A stretch of 35,315 nt of DNA from Glomus cerebriforme (GCA_003550305.1 QKYT01000640.1:14282-49596); one strand, 5' to 3'. Shown: positions 1 to 12,400, counted from the first letter of the stretch. Notes: a model not told the origin generated them from the letters alone. Made by a program: numbers and translations.

Positions 1-1359
1 ATTTAGTTAAACTAAATTGTTTCAAAGATTTTTAGATTTTGAATTTTTTATTATTAAAGAGAAACAATTAATTTTGAAAAAAAAATAAAATTTTGTGAAT
101 TTTGATCGATCAAAAAAATCAAAATGTTCAAATAATTCATGATCTATTTAGTTAGCAAGTATTTTTAGTATCACAGGAGAAAGTTTTGTGAAAAGTTGCT
201 CTGAAGAAATGTTCATTCATAACTTTTTCACTGTACGTTCATGATTATGTACTGTACGTTCTTGATCATATTCTGTACATTCTTGATAATAAACTAATAA
301 TATAAAGATTAAATTAACCATTTTTTACGAAAAAGGTAATTTTTTTGGTATCCACGGCAACCCTGCATGTGGGTGATTATCAAATGCGAAATAGAGAAAT
401 TTGACAAAAATCTGGTCAAAAACAAAAAGATCAACTATGATTTTTGTCTATTATAGAAAAAATTGCCATAAAATCTGATTATGGTGTTAATATTCTGAAT
501 TACACTTATAATTACTAATGGCAAATCTGGAGGTGTTTTCCTTTGACAAATTATATTCCAAATTACCTGATTACAAGTCAAATACATTGGTTTTTTTGTT
601 TAATCATCATAATTATATTTGATAGACATTTTATTATTTTCATAAGTTATAGAAACTCATAATTCAGATGGAATGTGGATTTGCAAAATTTTTAAATATC
701 AATTTTAACATAAATATGGATTTATCCTATCAAAATTTACTGAAGAGATTTAAACAATTTTAATTTTCTTTGACATTTTTAGAATTTTTAATCATTTATG
801 TCTTTATCATTTTTTTTATTGTGCATTATTAGCAATATCATTTGTAATCTAAAGTACTAATTAAAATAGTTGTTAATCCTCTCAAATCTTTCATTTTACA
901 TAAAAGCTGTAGCTTAATAAAAATCTACTGAAAAATGCATTGGTTATTAATATATCAACTAAATAACATACAGTACTTATATTGATAGGTGTAAATTATT
1001 ATTGAATTGTGAATAACTTTAATTCTACTATCAGGATATCTCTGAATTTTTATGCTGTCTTTATTGACATCATTGTTACCACCATCATTGCTGTTGCTGT
1101 TGTTATTAGCATTGACATTTTCATTGTCATTAGTCTAATATTAGAAGGGGATAAATGTAATATCTTTTTTGGAAATATTTCTGAAATCAATTTTTTTAAT
1201 GATATTTTTCCATAAATAATGAATTTTTAGCATTTAATGTTCAAACTTGATATCTATACATATTATAAATTAAATTCATATTAGATTTTTTCAGAAATAT
1301 TAAGATTAGATTTAAAAGACCAATCAGATGTTAATGAACATAAACTATAAAATTCAATT
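1..1359. other. gene-poor A+T-rich DNA
   Basis: I see no supportable gene here. The only long forward frame (1009-1215) has no ATG start and a hydrophobic low-complexity product; I treat it as chance. On the reverse strand of about 955-1132 there is a short Asn/Asp/Ser-rich frame without a start, which could be a remnant of low-complexity coding sequence. The only clear structure is the 21-bp tandem repeat listed separately. Confidence 0.5.
231..293. repeat. 21-bp tandem repeat, three copies
   Basis: Three head-to-tail units of exactly 21 bp start at 231, 252 and 273. Each begins ctgtac(g/a)ttc and continues (a/t)tgat. Copies 1 and 2 share ctgtacgttc, while copy 3 has ctgtacattc. The divergence is low, so this is a fairly recent minisatellite. 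No gene overlaps it. Confidence 0.85.
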
Positions 1360-2350
1360 TATTTTTAAGTCTACTGATATTGTTATTGAACTATTATTCT
1401 GTTACAATCCATAAGATATGATTTCTCTAAACCAGTTTTTCCAGAAGTAAGGAGATTATCTATATAGTTTCAGATTGCTTTGCTTATTATTTTTCTTATT
1501 TTTTTGGTTAATGCTTTATTGACAGAAGTCTGATAAAATATTAAAAAATTTAGGACATATAAATCTTGGATATGATATATTACAAATATGTTTGATAATC
1601 ATTTCCTTCTTGAGAATATGAGCTGAACTATTAATAGAAAATAATAATCAATTGCGTTCATTAATGGTCATTATTGTAATTTTATTTAAGTTTAACTAGT
1701 TTATCATTATTAAGTACAAAGCTTGTTCTGAATAAGGAGTACCAATCTGAAAGATCTTTGCACTCTGTACATAATTAAATTTTTAAAAAAATTCTACCAG
1801 CATACATCTTTTCTCCTTAATGAAAAACTCACTTTTAGAGAAATTAAGTTTGTCATTGAAATAGCTAACCATAGAAAAATATATCAATATGTTGATATAT
1901 ACTGTAACATAACACTGACTAGTCACTACTTATTATTAAAAGCTTTTAAAAAGAATCTCAAAGTTTTTGAAATCTACTATGTCTTCTGTCAAACCATAAA
2001 ATTCTTGTTATTTTTGTTATTATTTTTATTTATAATTGCACTTGTTATTATTTTATACTTTAAGCATAAAATACTGATTGTGATGCAAGTGACATGTATA
2101 ACTTAAAACCTAGCATCTTACTTTTTATATTTCTTATCTTTGTAAAACAGGTGTATTCTGTGAGATGTGGTCCAGTATAAATTGGCTCTTTCCTTATTAG
2201 AAAGCCTATTTGTAATTAGATCCTCTTACAGAATACAATATAACTACTAAACATTCAGAAATACTTTAGTTAACTATAACCAAATTTGTGGTTTACACTT
2301 GGTTATTAAAAGTTATACAGAGAGTACATGCATAAAAATGCAAATTTTCT
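1360..2350 (+). repeat. old diverged repeat, copy 1
   Basis: Several blocks in this stretch recur in the same order about 2.9-3.0 kb downstream. Block 1 is an ACCAGTTTT segment near 1433 (partner near 4393). Block 2 is ttaatgctttattgacaga with its TTTAGGA...ATAAAT..TGGATAT continuation at 1508-1600 (partner 4451-4560). Block 3 is an AACTAGTTTAT segment near 1692 (partner near 4589). Block 4 is tttacacttggttattaaa at 2292-2318 (partner 5338-5365). Collinear order over about 1 kb argues for common descent. Identity is low, so the copies are old. No coding frame survives and the element type is unknown. Confidence 0.5.
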
Positions 2351-3765
2351 TTTGTTTTGTAAGTATTTTATTAAGTAAAATTATTTTACCAATCACTTTA
2401 TACTTATAGTTTTTTGATTTATTCTTATTGAATCTTCATGCAAAAAGATTTCTTAACTCTATAACATAATTCACTGCAGGGTTTGTTAGAAACTTTTACT
2501 ATTTTCTTAATGTTAAGGTAATACCTATTGTTGATTTGTATTTATAGAAGACTATTGCAGAATTTCAGTTATAAGTTGTGGTTTATAATAAGTTATAAGA
2601 ATTATGAATTGTGTGTTCAATTACTTTGTTAAAGATAGAGCCTCATTGTTCAGTATAAAAAATCTGATGTAAAGTATTAGGTATCATAATATTATTTATT
2701 ATTACTCTACATTATTGTAATATTTTTATTTTTAACCAGATTAAATATTTTCTTAAAGTTATTAATGGACTTAAATTCATTAATCTTAAATAGGATTTAT
2801 TATATACTTTCTATTCTTTTCAGCCATTCTTTTATTATTTTCAGTTCCAGAAATGTGACCACTCTACATTTTTAAACAGGAAATTGTTGTAAGCTTTTTC
2901 TTCCAGATCTTTGGTTAATCTCACAAATTTTTAAAATATAATACTTAAAAAGTAAAATAAAAGACATTGAAGATAATAAACAGCTACTACTATTATTATA
3001 TTAATCATTTAATTTGCTTTTAAAGCTGGCAATAAATTTAAGAATTTTGCTTGTTCTACTAGAATAATTGTATTTGCAATCAAGATTATTCTATAAATTC
3101 TATTATAATCCAAGTTCATTTGAATATGAATCTACACATATTTATGAATGCAATAAAGTTAAATCTATATTTCTTTATCTTTTTTTACTAACATACAGTA
3201 GATGATATGCCTTTTAATTTAACTGAATTTTATCTATAGTATTAATTAAGATCTTTAAATAAGGTTTGCTATCTTTAGCAGTGTAGTGTTGTGCTTACTA
3301 AAATATTGACAATTGAGGCAAACTTTTACTATTTGTAAATTAAATATCAAAGGATATATGAAAAATTATGAATGCATATTTTTCATATGCATATATTCTG
3401 ACTTTTTCAAGTTCTAAATAATATACTTTTTATAATTGCATATTCTTTTTAAATATTGAATGATTATATTTTCAAGAAGTTATATTTAGAAAAAAATTGA
3501 TTGTAAATATAAATCATATCTATATTAGGTCAAGAATAAGAAAGTTCCAAATGGAGTAGTACAATGTAAACAAATTGCTATAATAAGGCTGATTAGGATA
3601 AGAGCCTAGATCCCCCAGAAGTTACACATTATTTCACGTGAAAAATATCATGTGATAATTGTGATATCATCTATTGTTATATTGTAGTGACTCAGAGTTT
3701 GTTCTAGGGCTGAATGTTAGTTCTTTTTGAGCCAAATTGAATAGCTTAAATGGAATGATTAGTTT
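2351..3765. other. no recognisable gene
   Basis: A+T-rich sequence with frequent stops in all six frames. I see no RNA gene, transposon end or long repeat. A short CACGTG-containing palindrome (ttcacgtgaa near 3636) is the only motif of note and has no adjacent gene. Confidence 0.5.
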
Positions 3766-4215
3766 CTGCTCTGATCTACTCTGAATTGGTTTAGAACCAG
3801 TTCAGATTGATAAAAATGAAAAAATAATAAAAGAATAATAAGCAGAAACAAAGAGAGATGAAAAGAATTGGAGAGAAACAAAAAAATAAAAAAATAAAAG
3901 TAATGGTAGGAGACAAAAAGGAAATGAAAATAATGATAGGAAATATGAATAAAAATGGAGCATTATTAAGTAAAAAATGAAATAAAGTTAGTAAGGAAAA
4001 AATTAATGTAAAAAAAAATGAAAAAATATAGAAAACATACCTAATTGCAGAATCAGAAGATCAAAAGGACCTAAAAAAGAATAAGATATTAATGTAAAGA
4101 AATGAAAACAAGAAAAAGAAGCATACTAATACTGATTAAAGTAAATTCAGTTTCAAACTTTACCAGTTTTATCAGTTTGGTCTCCAATTGCAGAATCAGA
4201 GTTGAACTAATTACC
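3766..4215. repeat. purine-rich segment with imperfect inverted flanks (possible MITE relic)
   Basis: From about 3813 to 4136 the plus strand is strongly biased to A and G, with few pyrimidines. The flanks are distantly inverted: the left flank (about 3766-3815, ctctgatctactctgaattg) resembles the reverse complement of the right flank (about 4150-4210). A perfect 15-bp direct repeat, aattgcagaatcaga, lies at 4043-4057 and 4186-4200. No ORF is present. A non-autonomous transposon relic is one reading, but the inverted flanks are weak. Confidence 0.35.
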
Positions 4216-4317
4216 AATTTAACCCAGCTGTCCAAAACTCCTGAATCATGATATGACTTTGGCTTTCCCTTTCCAATAGTTTACATATAATTTTTGAGCT
4301 GTTTCACTATATGGTAT

Positions 4318-5400
4318 TTCATTTATTTTTGAATCTGTTAACATAAATATTGAATTATGACTATATGAAAGGTTTTTTTAATGAACTTAATTACCAGTTT
4401 TCTTAGGAATAATCTACACATTTTTAAATAACTTTACTGGTTTTTTTTCAATTAATGCCTTATTAACAGATTACAGATATTTAGCAAAATGTGAAAGAAT
4501 TTAGGAATCATAAATATTGGATATATACTATATATTATAAATATATTTGGATCTTTTCTTTAAGAATACTTATTTTAATAATCTTCAACTAGTTTATTGA
4601 TTTATTTATATAATATAAATTATAAGTTATTCTGAGAGTAAAATATCATCTTAAGATCCAATTTTTTTAATATGCAATTGAATATGCTATTGATCTTTAT
4701 TAATAAATTTTATTTAAAAATCAAGACCATGCATTTTTGATTCTATTAAGTCAAATATGAATAAAAATTTAATTCTAGGCTTATACAAACACCAGCAAGG
4801 GTTGGAGGCATAATTTGAAATTGATCTCTGATGGATCGTCCATAAGCAAAATGTAAGTACTGAAATAGTTAACCTCTCATTTGATTCGGTGAGATTGCAT
4901 TGTCTAGGCAATCAAGGGTTTTAATAGATTGAAGCATATGATAGTTCTGAACTGAGTAAATTTCATGAAGAGTAATGATTACTAAGCAATTCACTTTCTG
5001 TGAGTGTATAACCTTTTTAAATGTACAAATGTCTGTTTTGAGATGATTGTAACTTAGAAAAGTTGACTGTAAATTGATTTTGTAAATTTTTATGTAGTAC
5101 ATAATCTCTGGCATCTTTATTTGTTCCATACACCTGTTAGGGCATTTTATGCCTTATACTTTTTATTTTTTATGATTAATTGCTAAGTATTTAACATAGT
5201 TCTTATTGTTAAAAAGAAGTTTTTTTATATTCAGGTTATATTTATTTTAATACAAATGAATAAAAACTGATTCTTTATTATCAGAAGTATGTTTGTAGTG
5301 GATTCTATCACAAAAGCCTTCAACTTAGAAGTTGTGACTTTTACTTGGTTATCAAGAGTCATACTGTAAGCAAATCAGTTTTTGTTTTGATGCTTTAATC
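4318..5400 (+). repeat. old diverged repeat, copy 2
   Basis: This is the downstream partner of the repeat at 1360-2350, with matching blocks in the same order. The middle (4714-5129) contains two overlapping reverse-strand open frames of 65 and 86 codons. They use different frames, match no family I recognise and have no counterpart in copy 1. They may be remnants of an inserted or more rapidly lost coding part. I do not call them genes. Confidence 0.5.
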
Positions 5401-6641
5401 ATGTTATGAACAGAATCATAATTTTTGTAGAATTTGACTAATATTATTTCATTTTTTCAAATAAGATTCCTTTTATTTCATACTTCAATCATATAAGTTT
5501 GGTCAAAAATTGTCAATAAGAATGTTATGACTTTTTTATATAGGAATGACTGATAATTCTAAGTACTATGATTAATAACCAATTAACTGTTAATAAGAAT
5601 GTGTATTGCATTATTTGATTACTAATTAAACTGATTTGATATCATTATTAGAGAAATAAGTCACAGATGTTTAATGTATTATAACTTGATTAACAAATAT
5701 TTTTTTCATTAACATTAAAGCATCAACTTAAACTTTGCTGCTAATATAAGATATGGCATTGAAGTAAATTAAATTAAAATAATGAATTATTATAAGTATA
5801 CTATGTATATAAATTATGATTTTATATAAATTTTATATAAATTTTATTTAAATTTTAAAATTGTTAATAAAATTAAGATGAGCATGGTTATTCAGAGATA
5901 TTTCTTGCAAAAAAATAATAAAATTATTGAGAAAATAAATGGTACAGAATATGGAGCAAGTATAAAAAGTAAAATAAATTACCAAAGGGTGAATTTACAC
6001 AAAATCCAGAGTAAGATGATTTTTCCAACTAAATATAATGAAAAAATTTAAAGGTTTTTGGAATTGTTCTACTGTACTTAAAAACAATCATAATGGTATT
6101 CTCATTCATACACCAAATGATACATCAATCACCTACAAAGCTATACTTATTTAGCAAATAATAGCTTTATTTTGCACAAATATTATTAATGATAAAAAAT
6201 CTCAAATTTTTCTTCTTTCCTTTCAAAGATGAAAATGAAAATATAAGGGAAAATTCTATTTAAGATGAGAAATTACAACGAAATATAGATATAAATCGAC
6301 AATTTAGAGTTCAAATTTGTTCTTTTTATGTCTTTTGAAAGAAAACAATTACAGTATTTTCATTTAACTAAATATAATCTAAAATAAGGTAATTCGAATA
6401 TTCTTACTGTAGAATTTGAAAGAATTTTAGTGTGATCAAAGTTCAATCTAAATAATGAAAAAATCGAAACATATTCGTAATCACATGTAATCACATGATT
6501 TAGCATGATTCACAAAAGATTTTTTAATAAATTACAACACTTGATATGAAAAATAAAAAATATTTATTAATCGACTTTAATATTCCTTAAATTTACAGTT
6601 TCATAAATAAATAATCATACAAAGAACCATATGTAACATTT
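5401..6641. other. no recognisable gene
   Basis: A+T-rich intergenic DNA. A small 11-bp tandem repeat (ttttatataaa, ttttatataaa, ttttatttaaa, then a partial copy) lies at 5820-5860. No ORF of note and no RNA gene seen. Confidence 0.5.
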
Positions 6642-6726
6642 TTTTTGCTCGTCAATTTGGGATTAGCCAATCAGATTGCTTATAAAAACCTTATCACGTG
6701 GTTAAATATGAGTAAACGAGCAAAAA
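6642..6726 (+). promoter_or_regulatory. 85-bp inverted-repeat-bounded block with CCAAT, TATA-like and CACGTG motifs
   Basis: Perfect 11-bp inverted arms (TTTTTGCTCGT at 6642-6652 and ACGAGCAAAAA at 6716-6726) bound a block that contains, on the plus strand, GCCAATCA (about 6666), TATAAAAA (about 6681) and TCACGTGG (about 6693). The order CCAAT, TATA-like, E-box looks like a core promoter, but no plus-strand gene follows before the convergent F-box gene ends at 7004. It could be a stray promoter, a short foldback element, or the promoter of an unannotated non-coding transcript. Confidence 0.35.
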
Positions 6727-7003
6727 TATTATATTTGATAGTAAAAATAAATGATTATTAACCACCTACAACTTTATTCTAACTAGAAAATCTTCATTAA
6801 GAATTATGTAATTTCTTACCGTCAACTAAAATTAAAATGGTTGGCGTAAAGGCTCAATGTGCAGTAACAGTTGATAAAACTTCGTCATATTAAAATTATT
6901 TCATAAAAAAATATATATTCAAATAAAAAAAATATATACAGTTTAAAAAATATATATATATAAATATCAAAAGTAAAGGAAAAAAAAAATACTATTTAAT
7001 TAT

Positions 7004-8473
7004 TTAAAAATAGATACTCCTTTTAAAATCACACCTAAAATCTTTAATTAATCCAATATTTTTATAATTATTAATAAGTTTAGAATAATCATCACTTATA
7101 TAAATAGGATCAGAAGTTAAAAAAGTAAGAAGAAAACCACCTTTCCAATTATCCAATAAAGATTGTAAAGAAAATAAAGAAAATTTAAAATAATCACAAA
7201 ATCTAATTTCTCTTAAATTAAAAGGTTCAGAATTAATTAAAACTTTTGAAAAATTTTCACCATATAATAATTTTATATCAAAAGATTCTTCAATAGTATT
7301 AGCATCTAAAAGATCTAAAATTTTTAATTTTTTACAAAATTTAAGTAAATTTTCAAATTCAATAAAATGTTTTTTTGAAGAAGGAAAAGTGATTGATAAA
7401 AATTCAATTAAAGGACAAAATTCATAAATTGAACGTAAAAGAACAAGAGAATCATGATAAAAATTATAATTAATATCATAACTATTAATAATAATTTTTT
7501 TAATAAGACCACCACTATTTTTAATAATACAAGAAACAGTATTAATTAAAATATAATCACATAATTGTAAAATTTCAAGATTTGAATAAAAAGAAATTGT
7601 AAATTTTTCATCATAATAAGAATCAAAAATTGGATGAAAATTAAGTTTTAAAATGATTAAATTATAAAGTTCAGGAAGTATTTCAGAAGGAAAAGTATAA
7701 TTAGAACCTTCACGAAAACTTGTAACGAAATGAATAAGAGTATTAGATTTTTTAGCTAAAGCCAAAAAAATATCATCATAAGTATCTTCTTCAACATAAT
7801 CATCAAAATCATTTTCCCATTTAAAAAATTTTAAATTATTTTGATTTTCTATTAATTTAACAATACCATGATTAACTTTTGTATTTGTATTAAAGATGAT
7901 AAGATTTTGAATAAAATGACAAATACGAGCTAAACCATAAAAATATATTGAATCAATAGAAGTATTACATTTTAATTCATAAAGAGTTTCAAAACGAATC
8001 ATAGCTTCTGGAAAATAAAAGATTTGATGTTTCATTGATCTCATATCTAAATTTTTAAATTCTAAACATTTTCTCATTAAAAGTTTATAAACTTCTTCTT
8101 GTAAAAGAAATTTATTATAAGGGGAAGATGATGAAATAGAAATTATATCTTTAATCACTTTTACGTTAATACTTTTACAAAATGATAAATAATCAAATAA
8201 GAATGGCCAATATTGTAAATTTGAAGGGAATTTAACACCTTGACTTGATAAATATTCTTTAATTTCATCCGATAAATTTAAAGTAATAATATTATATAAA
8301 TAATATTTATTTTGATAATTGATGTAATCATAACGCCAAGGGTTTTTCCATAAAATAGGAACCACCGTCTCACACCAAAGTCTATTAACTAATAAACATG
8401 AAAAGAGAGATTTTGAATCATCTTGTAATTCTTCAAATAATAAGAAAAGTATGTCTTTATTAAGTCTGGACAT
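7004..8473 (-). CDS. F-box protein with LRR-like C-terminal region (paralogue 1)
   Basis: An uninterrupted single-exon frame of 489 aa. The first ~45 residues form an F-box: MSRLNKDILFLLFEEL, then LVNRLWCETVVPILWKNPW, matching the L-P-E-L-like helix and the C/W-rich end of fungal F-boxes. F-box proteins bind Skp1 and carry substrates to SCF ubiquitin ligases; this follows from the family, not from data here. The remaining ~440 residues are Leu/Ile/Asn-rich with irregular 25-30-residue periodicity (ILQLCDYIL, LKILDLLDAN), as in degenerate leucine-rich repeats used for substrate binding. The ATG at 8473 is the natural start because the F-box begins within the first residues. The protein is a full-length paralogue of the one at 32626-34029. 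No sign of decay. The substrate is unknown. Confidence 0.88.
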   Translation of the reverse strand: MSRLNKDILFLLFEELQDDSKSLFSCLLVNRLWCETVVPILWKNPWRYDYINYQNKYYLYNIITLNLSDEIKEYLSSQGVKFPSNLQYWPFLFDYLSFCKSINVKVIKDIISISSSSPYNKFLLQEEVYKLLMRKCLEFKNLDMRSMKHQIFYFPEAMIRFETLYELKCNTSIDSIYFYGLARICHFIQNLIIFNTNTKVNHGIVKLIENQNNLKFFKWENDFDDYVEEDTYDDIFLALAKKSNTLIHFVTSFREGSNYTFPSEILPELYNLIILKLNFHPIFDSYYDEKFTISFYSNLEILQLCDYILINTVSCIIKNSGGLIKKIIINSYDINYNFYHDSLVLLRSIYEFCPLIEFLSITFPSSKKHFIEFENLLKFCKKLKILDLLDANTIEESFDIKLLYGENFSKVLINSEPFNLREIRFCDYFKFSLFSLQSLLDNWKGGFLLTFLTSDPIYISDDYSKLINNYKNIGLIKDFRCDFKRSIYF

Positions 8474-8530
8474 TTACAAGGATTGAAATTTGTGAATGAA
8501 AATTGTGTTTTAGGTTTAATGATCAAATAA

Positions 8531-8596
8531 TGACGTAATACAGTTTCTAATCACTGATGAAAATGACGTAATGATATTTTTTATGTATTGACGTAA
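8531..8596. promoter_or_regulatory. three TGACGTAA (ATF/CREB-type) sites upstream of the F-box gene
   Basis: The octamer TGACGTAA occurs at 8531-8538, 8564-8571 and 8589-8596, which is 58-123 bp upstream of the F-box ATG at 8473. Starts are 33 and 25 bp apart and all three have the same orientation (TTACGTCA when read with the gene). TGACGTAA is the core site for bZIP proteins of the ATF/CREB type in fungi. Three exact copies in 66 bp of very A+T-rich DNA is far above chance, so a regulated promoter is likely. The factor and signal are not known. The paralogue at 32626 lacks this cluster. Confidence 0.6.
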
Positions 8597-8619
8597 TCGA
8601 TCGTATTTAAATTTTTAAA

Positions 8620-11600
8620 AAATTTTTTTTTTTTTGCTTGTTTTAAAATTTCAAAATTTTATTTATTTTTTTTTTTTTTTTTTTTAGAAAAAGAAAAAAA
8701 GAAAAAGGTCAACGTAAACTATAAAAATTAAAACGGAATAATTTTTATTTATATATATTGTCAATCAAATATTAATTTATCCTTAATTGGTTTATGAACA
8801 AAAAGAAAAAATTATCGCCGCACCCGATATAGAGTAGTTTTTGCCAACCTACCATATGCGAAAGTATTTTTTTTTTTAAATATACTTACATTAACGTTTC
8901 AAATTTTTATCATCATTATTATCATTATTACATATTAAATTTTTAATCTTGAATTTTTTTTATTTTTTATTTTTTATTTTTTTTTTTGAAAAGATGAATT
9001 CGGTCCACAAAAAAAAAAATATTATGGAGCGCAGTAAATACTGTAAATACTGTAAATATTTTGATCAATTTTTTTTTCCCCCGCTCCAATATTTTTCCAC
9101 AATTGTACAGTACTTGTCGACTATTTACATAATATGATCACATGAATCTTTACAAACATTTAAATCTTGATTTGTTCATCGATAACATCGGGAATACTCG
9201 GTACAAGAAATTATTTATGTCGTAATACTATTCTAAAAATAGTAGATTGTGATCTGTTTACATCATAAGATAACAAAATAAAATTAAACTTTTTTAATAT
9301 AAATATGATGCATGTAGGCTTATTTTTGAGATTATTTTTATTTATTTATTTGTTTTTTTAGTTTTTTTACCATCCTTTTATTTTTAGCTCTAATAAATTA
9401 ACTTTATTATTGATCTCTTCACGTTTTAAGAAACTAAATTTACGTGTTGATTCTATAAATAACAATATATAATTAATATGAATGTGTCAATTTGACTTTG
9501 TAAGAAAGAAATTTCTTTTTTTTACATAGAATTGAAAGAGATAATAATGTCAATCAGTATTTATAATACGATACAATAAACAAATAGATATTTTTTTTTT
9601 AACTCTCAGATCGTAAAATTCCACATATTCTTTTTCTTTTACCTTTTTTTGTTCTATTGAGTTGAATTCAATTATTAATCTTCATCATTAAAAGGATTTA
9701 ATAAAAGGTAGAAAAAAAAAGAATTTTTTTTTTTTAAAAAATGAAAGGTAAAAATATACTCTTTACTCACATTTAGATAAAGATGGATACGCCCAGCGAT
9801 TACAAATTTACAAGAAATATTTTGGTCAGCGGTATTTACGAATGGGATATAAATTTCCCCATTGTTTTAAACTGTACCATAATAAGAAAGAAGTTGTTAA
9901 AATAATTATAAATATCTAAAAAATTTAACCGATAAAATTTGACCTACGAAGATCCTTTCTTTTCAAGTGAAAATACATCCGTCGTCCCTTTTATTCTAAG
10001 AATTAATTCCTCCGACAGTCTTCATTTTTTCAGATTTACAAATAAATAAATATGCATTTGTTTGATTTGTTTGTATCACGAATTATATGAATAAATAATA
10101 GTCTTCTTTACGTTACTCTTTTAAAGAAATTTGGTGTTATGCAATCGCATGAAGTATTGAAGTCTTCCATCGGTTCTTTATTAGGAAATTTTAAATATTT
10201 AGTTAGAAATTAGTTATACAATAAATGAATATGAAAGAAAATTTGATCAAAGATCATTAGAACTTTTGAATTTTCCATTTTCCTAAATGTTTTTATTTAC
10301 TTTTTTTTCGATAAAATTAGATAAATATTATTATTTACATTAATCAACTTTGTCGTAATCAATTATATTTACCCATAATATAAAAAAAATGAGGTTACGT
10401 CTAGCATTAAAAAAAAAAATTTATAATTAAATTTGATAGTGAAATATAAAGTCATGGAATTTCAAACCTTTCTCTGACCGTAATAAAATAAGTTATATAA
10501 ATATATAATTTTTAAGAGCTTCATAACGAGTATATAAAATTCACGCCATGTTTATCCAAAAATTGATCCCTTTGCAAGGACGTAATTATTCATATATTCT
10601 TATAAAACAAAATGTTTTTACAAATATTTTCATAATCCATTTGTAAGAATGGCTCCCAATTCGATATCCATCAATTTTGTCATTATTGGCGCAACTATTT
10701 TAACAAATATAATATTAGTTAAATTATATTTCTTTGAAAAAACAATTTATTTTTGTTCACAAGAAATGGTGTAATAAAATGAATAAATTTGAGTTCATAC
10801 CACTTACTTTAAATTCGAAGCAGAATTGTCAAAGATCTGGACCTCATATACAGTATAAGGAAGTTTAAAGTGAGTAGTTAAAATTATAAAGAGAAACTTA
10901 TATTGCTTCCCATATCTTTGATTTTAAATATATTCCATTTAACCCACGACCATGGCGTATTACTTCTCCCGTCTATTTTTAAAAATTTGAAACATGGTTG
11001 CAACGTAAGAAATATAGAAAATCAAGAAAAAGTTCAAATTACGGTTCACATATGGGGTTGCTGAATGTATTATATCATTATTATGTTGTACATATAAATA
11101 TTCTCATGCTTACAAAGAAATTTACCAGTAATAAACTAGGATTGAATTTTCGATAATCGGAAAACGAAAAAGTATGTTATCTGTTATTCAAATAATAGTC
11201 AAATATTTTTTTGTATTTTGTTGTCGCAAGTTTTCGTTATTGAATTACAATTGTTCATAAAACTCGCTAAGCCCAAGTATTATATTTATACCTAAAACAA
11301 AGTTTTTGGTCTTATGATGTCGCAATGCAATGCAGTTTATGCTTACTGTGCCGATTATACCCGAAAATGGGGAATGATTTAACTTCTTCAAATATTTCTT
11401 TTTTAAGATAAATATCAAAAATCATGGGACTCATTAACGCCAATTGGCTTTAACTTAAGTAAATATAATAAATTCAGATTTTTTGACTGCGGTAATTACT
11501 GTATTGTCAAAAATAAGACAAAAATTGTTAGAAATAGTGATTAACGATCACCTAAGTGCTGATCACTTTTCCTAAAATTAGAAACCGGTTTTGAGCTGGC

Positions 11601-12400
11601 CATCTACAATAAAAAAGATGATTTTGATAATCGATTTAATCAATTCTTAATAATTATTAAAATGATGGGACCCGCTAGAACAAAATTCTATTATTACAAC
11701 TTTTAAAAACTTGATTTTTTTTTAAAAAAAATAATTTCAACTCGTGAATTTGTTGATTTTGTGGTTTTGTGGCTATTGTTTTGCACAGCAATTCGGCTTT
11801 GATGTTTGTGGCAAAATTTTCAGAACTCTGAAAAATACTTAAAAAGGTCTTATGCAGCCTTGTACCATGTAAACAATGTAGAAGCTAATAGTAAATGTGA
11901 CTTATATTGTATACTTTCAGGATCTTCATTCCCGGTGCCATTTAATTAAAAAAAAATGAGTTGCTAAAAACATTTAAATATAATAAGTTCTAAAATTGTT
12001 GTTCCAACTATTCCTCCTCCTCCTTTTTTTTCTCGATATCAAATTACTCATAAATTAAATTATCATATTTTATAAAGATCTATGCTTTGATCTTTTCTAT
12101 TATTCATGAAACCTGTCAAATTTTATTATAATAAAATTATATATGTAGGCAAGTACATCAGATTCTATGCCAAACTAGCTACCATCTATCCCTGCAAATT
12201 TACTTTTAATGACATTCCAGAAGTTTTTTTCATAAATCTTCTCTTCCTAAATGTTTCTTAATTTTCTAAAATCTTCCGGATTTAAAAATTATTCAGAAAT
12301 AATTGAAAGTCTCAATCCTATTAACCCTGCTTCTCAAGACCATAAACTGAAAATACTTTTTATGGAAAAATTCCTGTTCTTCAATCTATTTACATCTTAA
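8620..12400. other. long intergenic region without recognisable genes
   Basis: Homopolymer-rich DNA with no credible ORF. The forward frame at 8949-9137 is read out of poly-T tracts and is a chance frame. I see no tRNA, rRNA or transposase signature. The only structured part is the small foldback at 9015-9096 (separate entry). Faint coding-like composition starts after about 12.2 kb. Confidence 0.5.
9015..9096. repeat. small imperfect foldback with 9-bp tandem repeats
   Basis: AAAAATATTATGGAGCG (ending at 9031) pairs with CGCTCCAATATTTTT (9082-9096), apart from a 2-nt bulge. The loop holds three head-to-tail copies of GTAAATACT or GTAAATATT at 9034-9060. It may be a tiny foldback element. 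No associated gene. Confidence 0.5.

Noticed and set aside
1009..1215. 68-codon hydrophobic forward frame
   Set aside because: No ATG start and Ile/Val/Thr runs from a simple-sequence region; no gene context.
6647..6721. A 75-nt segment with six pairing end bases (GCTCGT/ACGAGC) and an internal TTGG...CCAA stem, resembling a tRNA cloverleaf
   Set aside because: No anticodon stem can be formed at the right place, the would-be T arm lacks GGTTCRA, there is no convincing A box, and the seventh acceptor pair is C/A.
8949..9137. 62-codon forward frame
   Set aside because: Phe runs come from poly-T tracts; it also crosses the foldback at 9015-9096.
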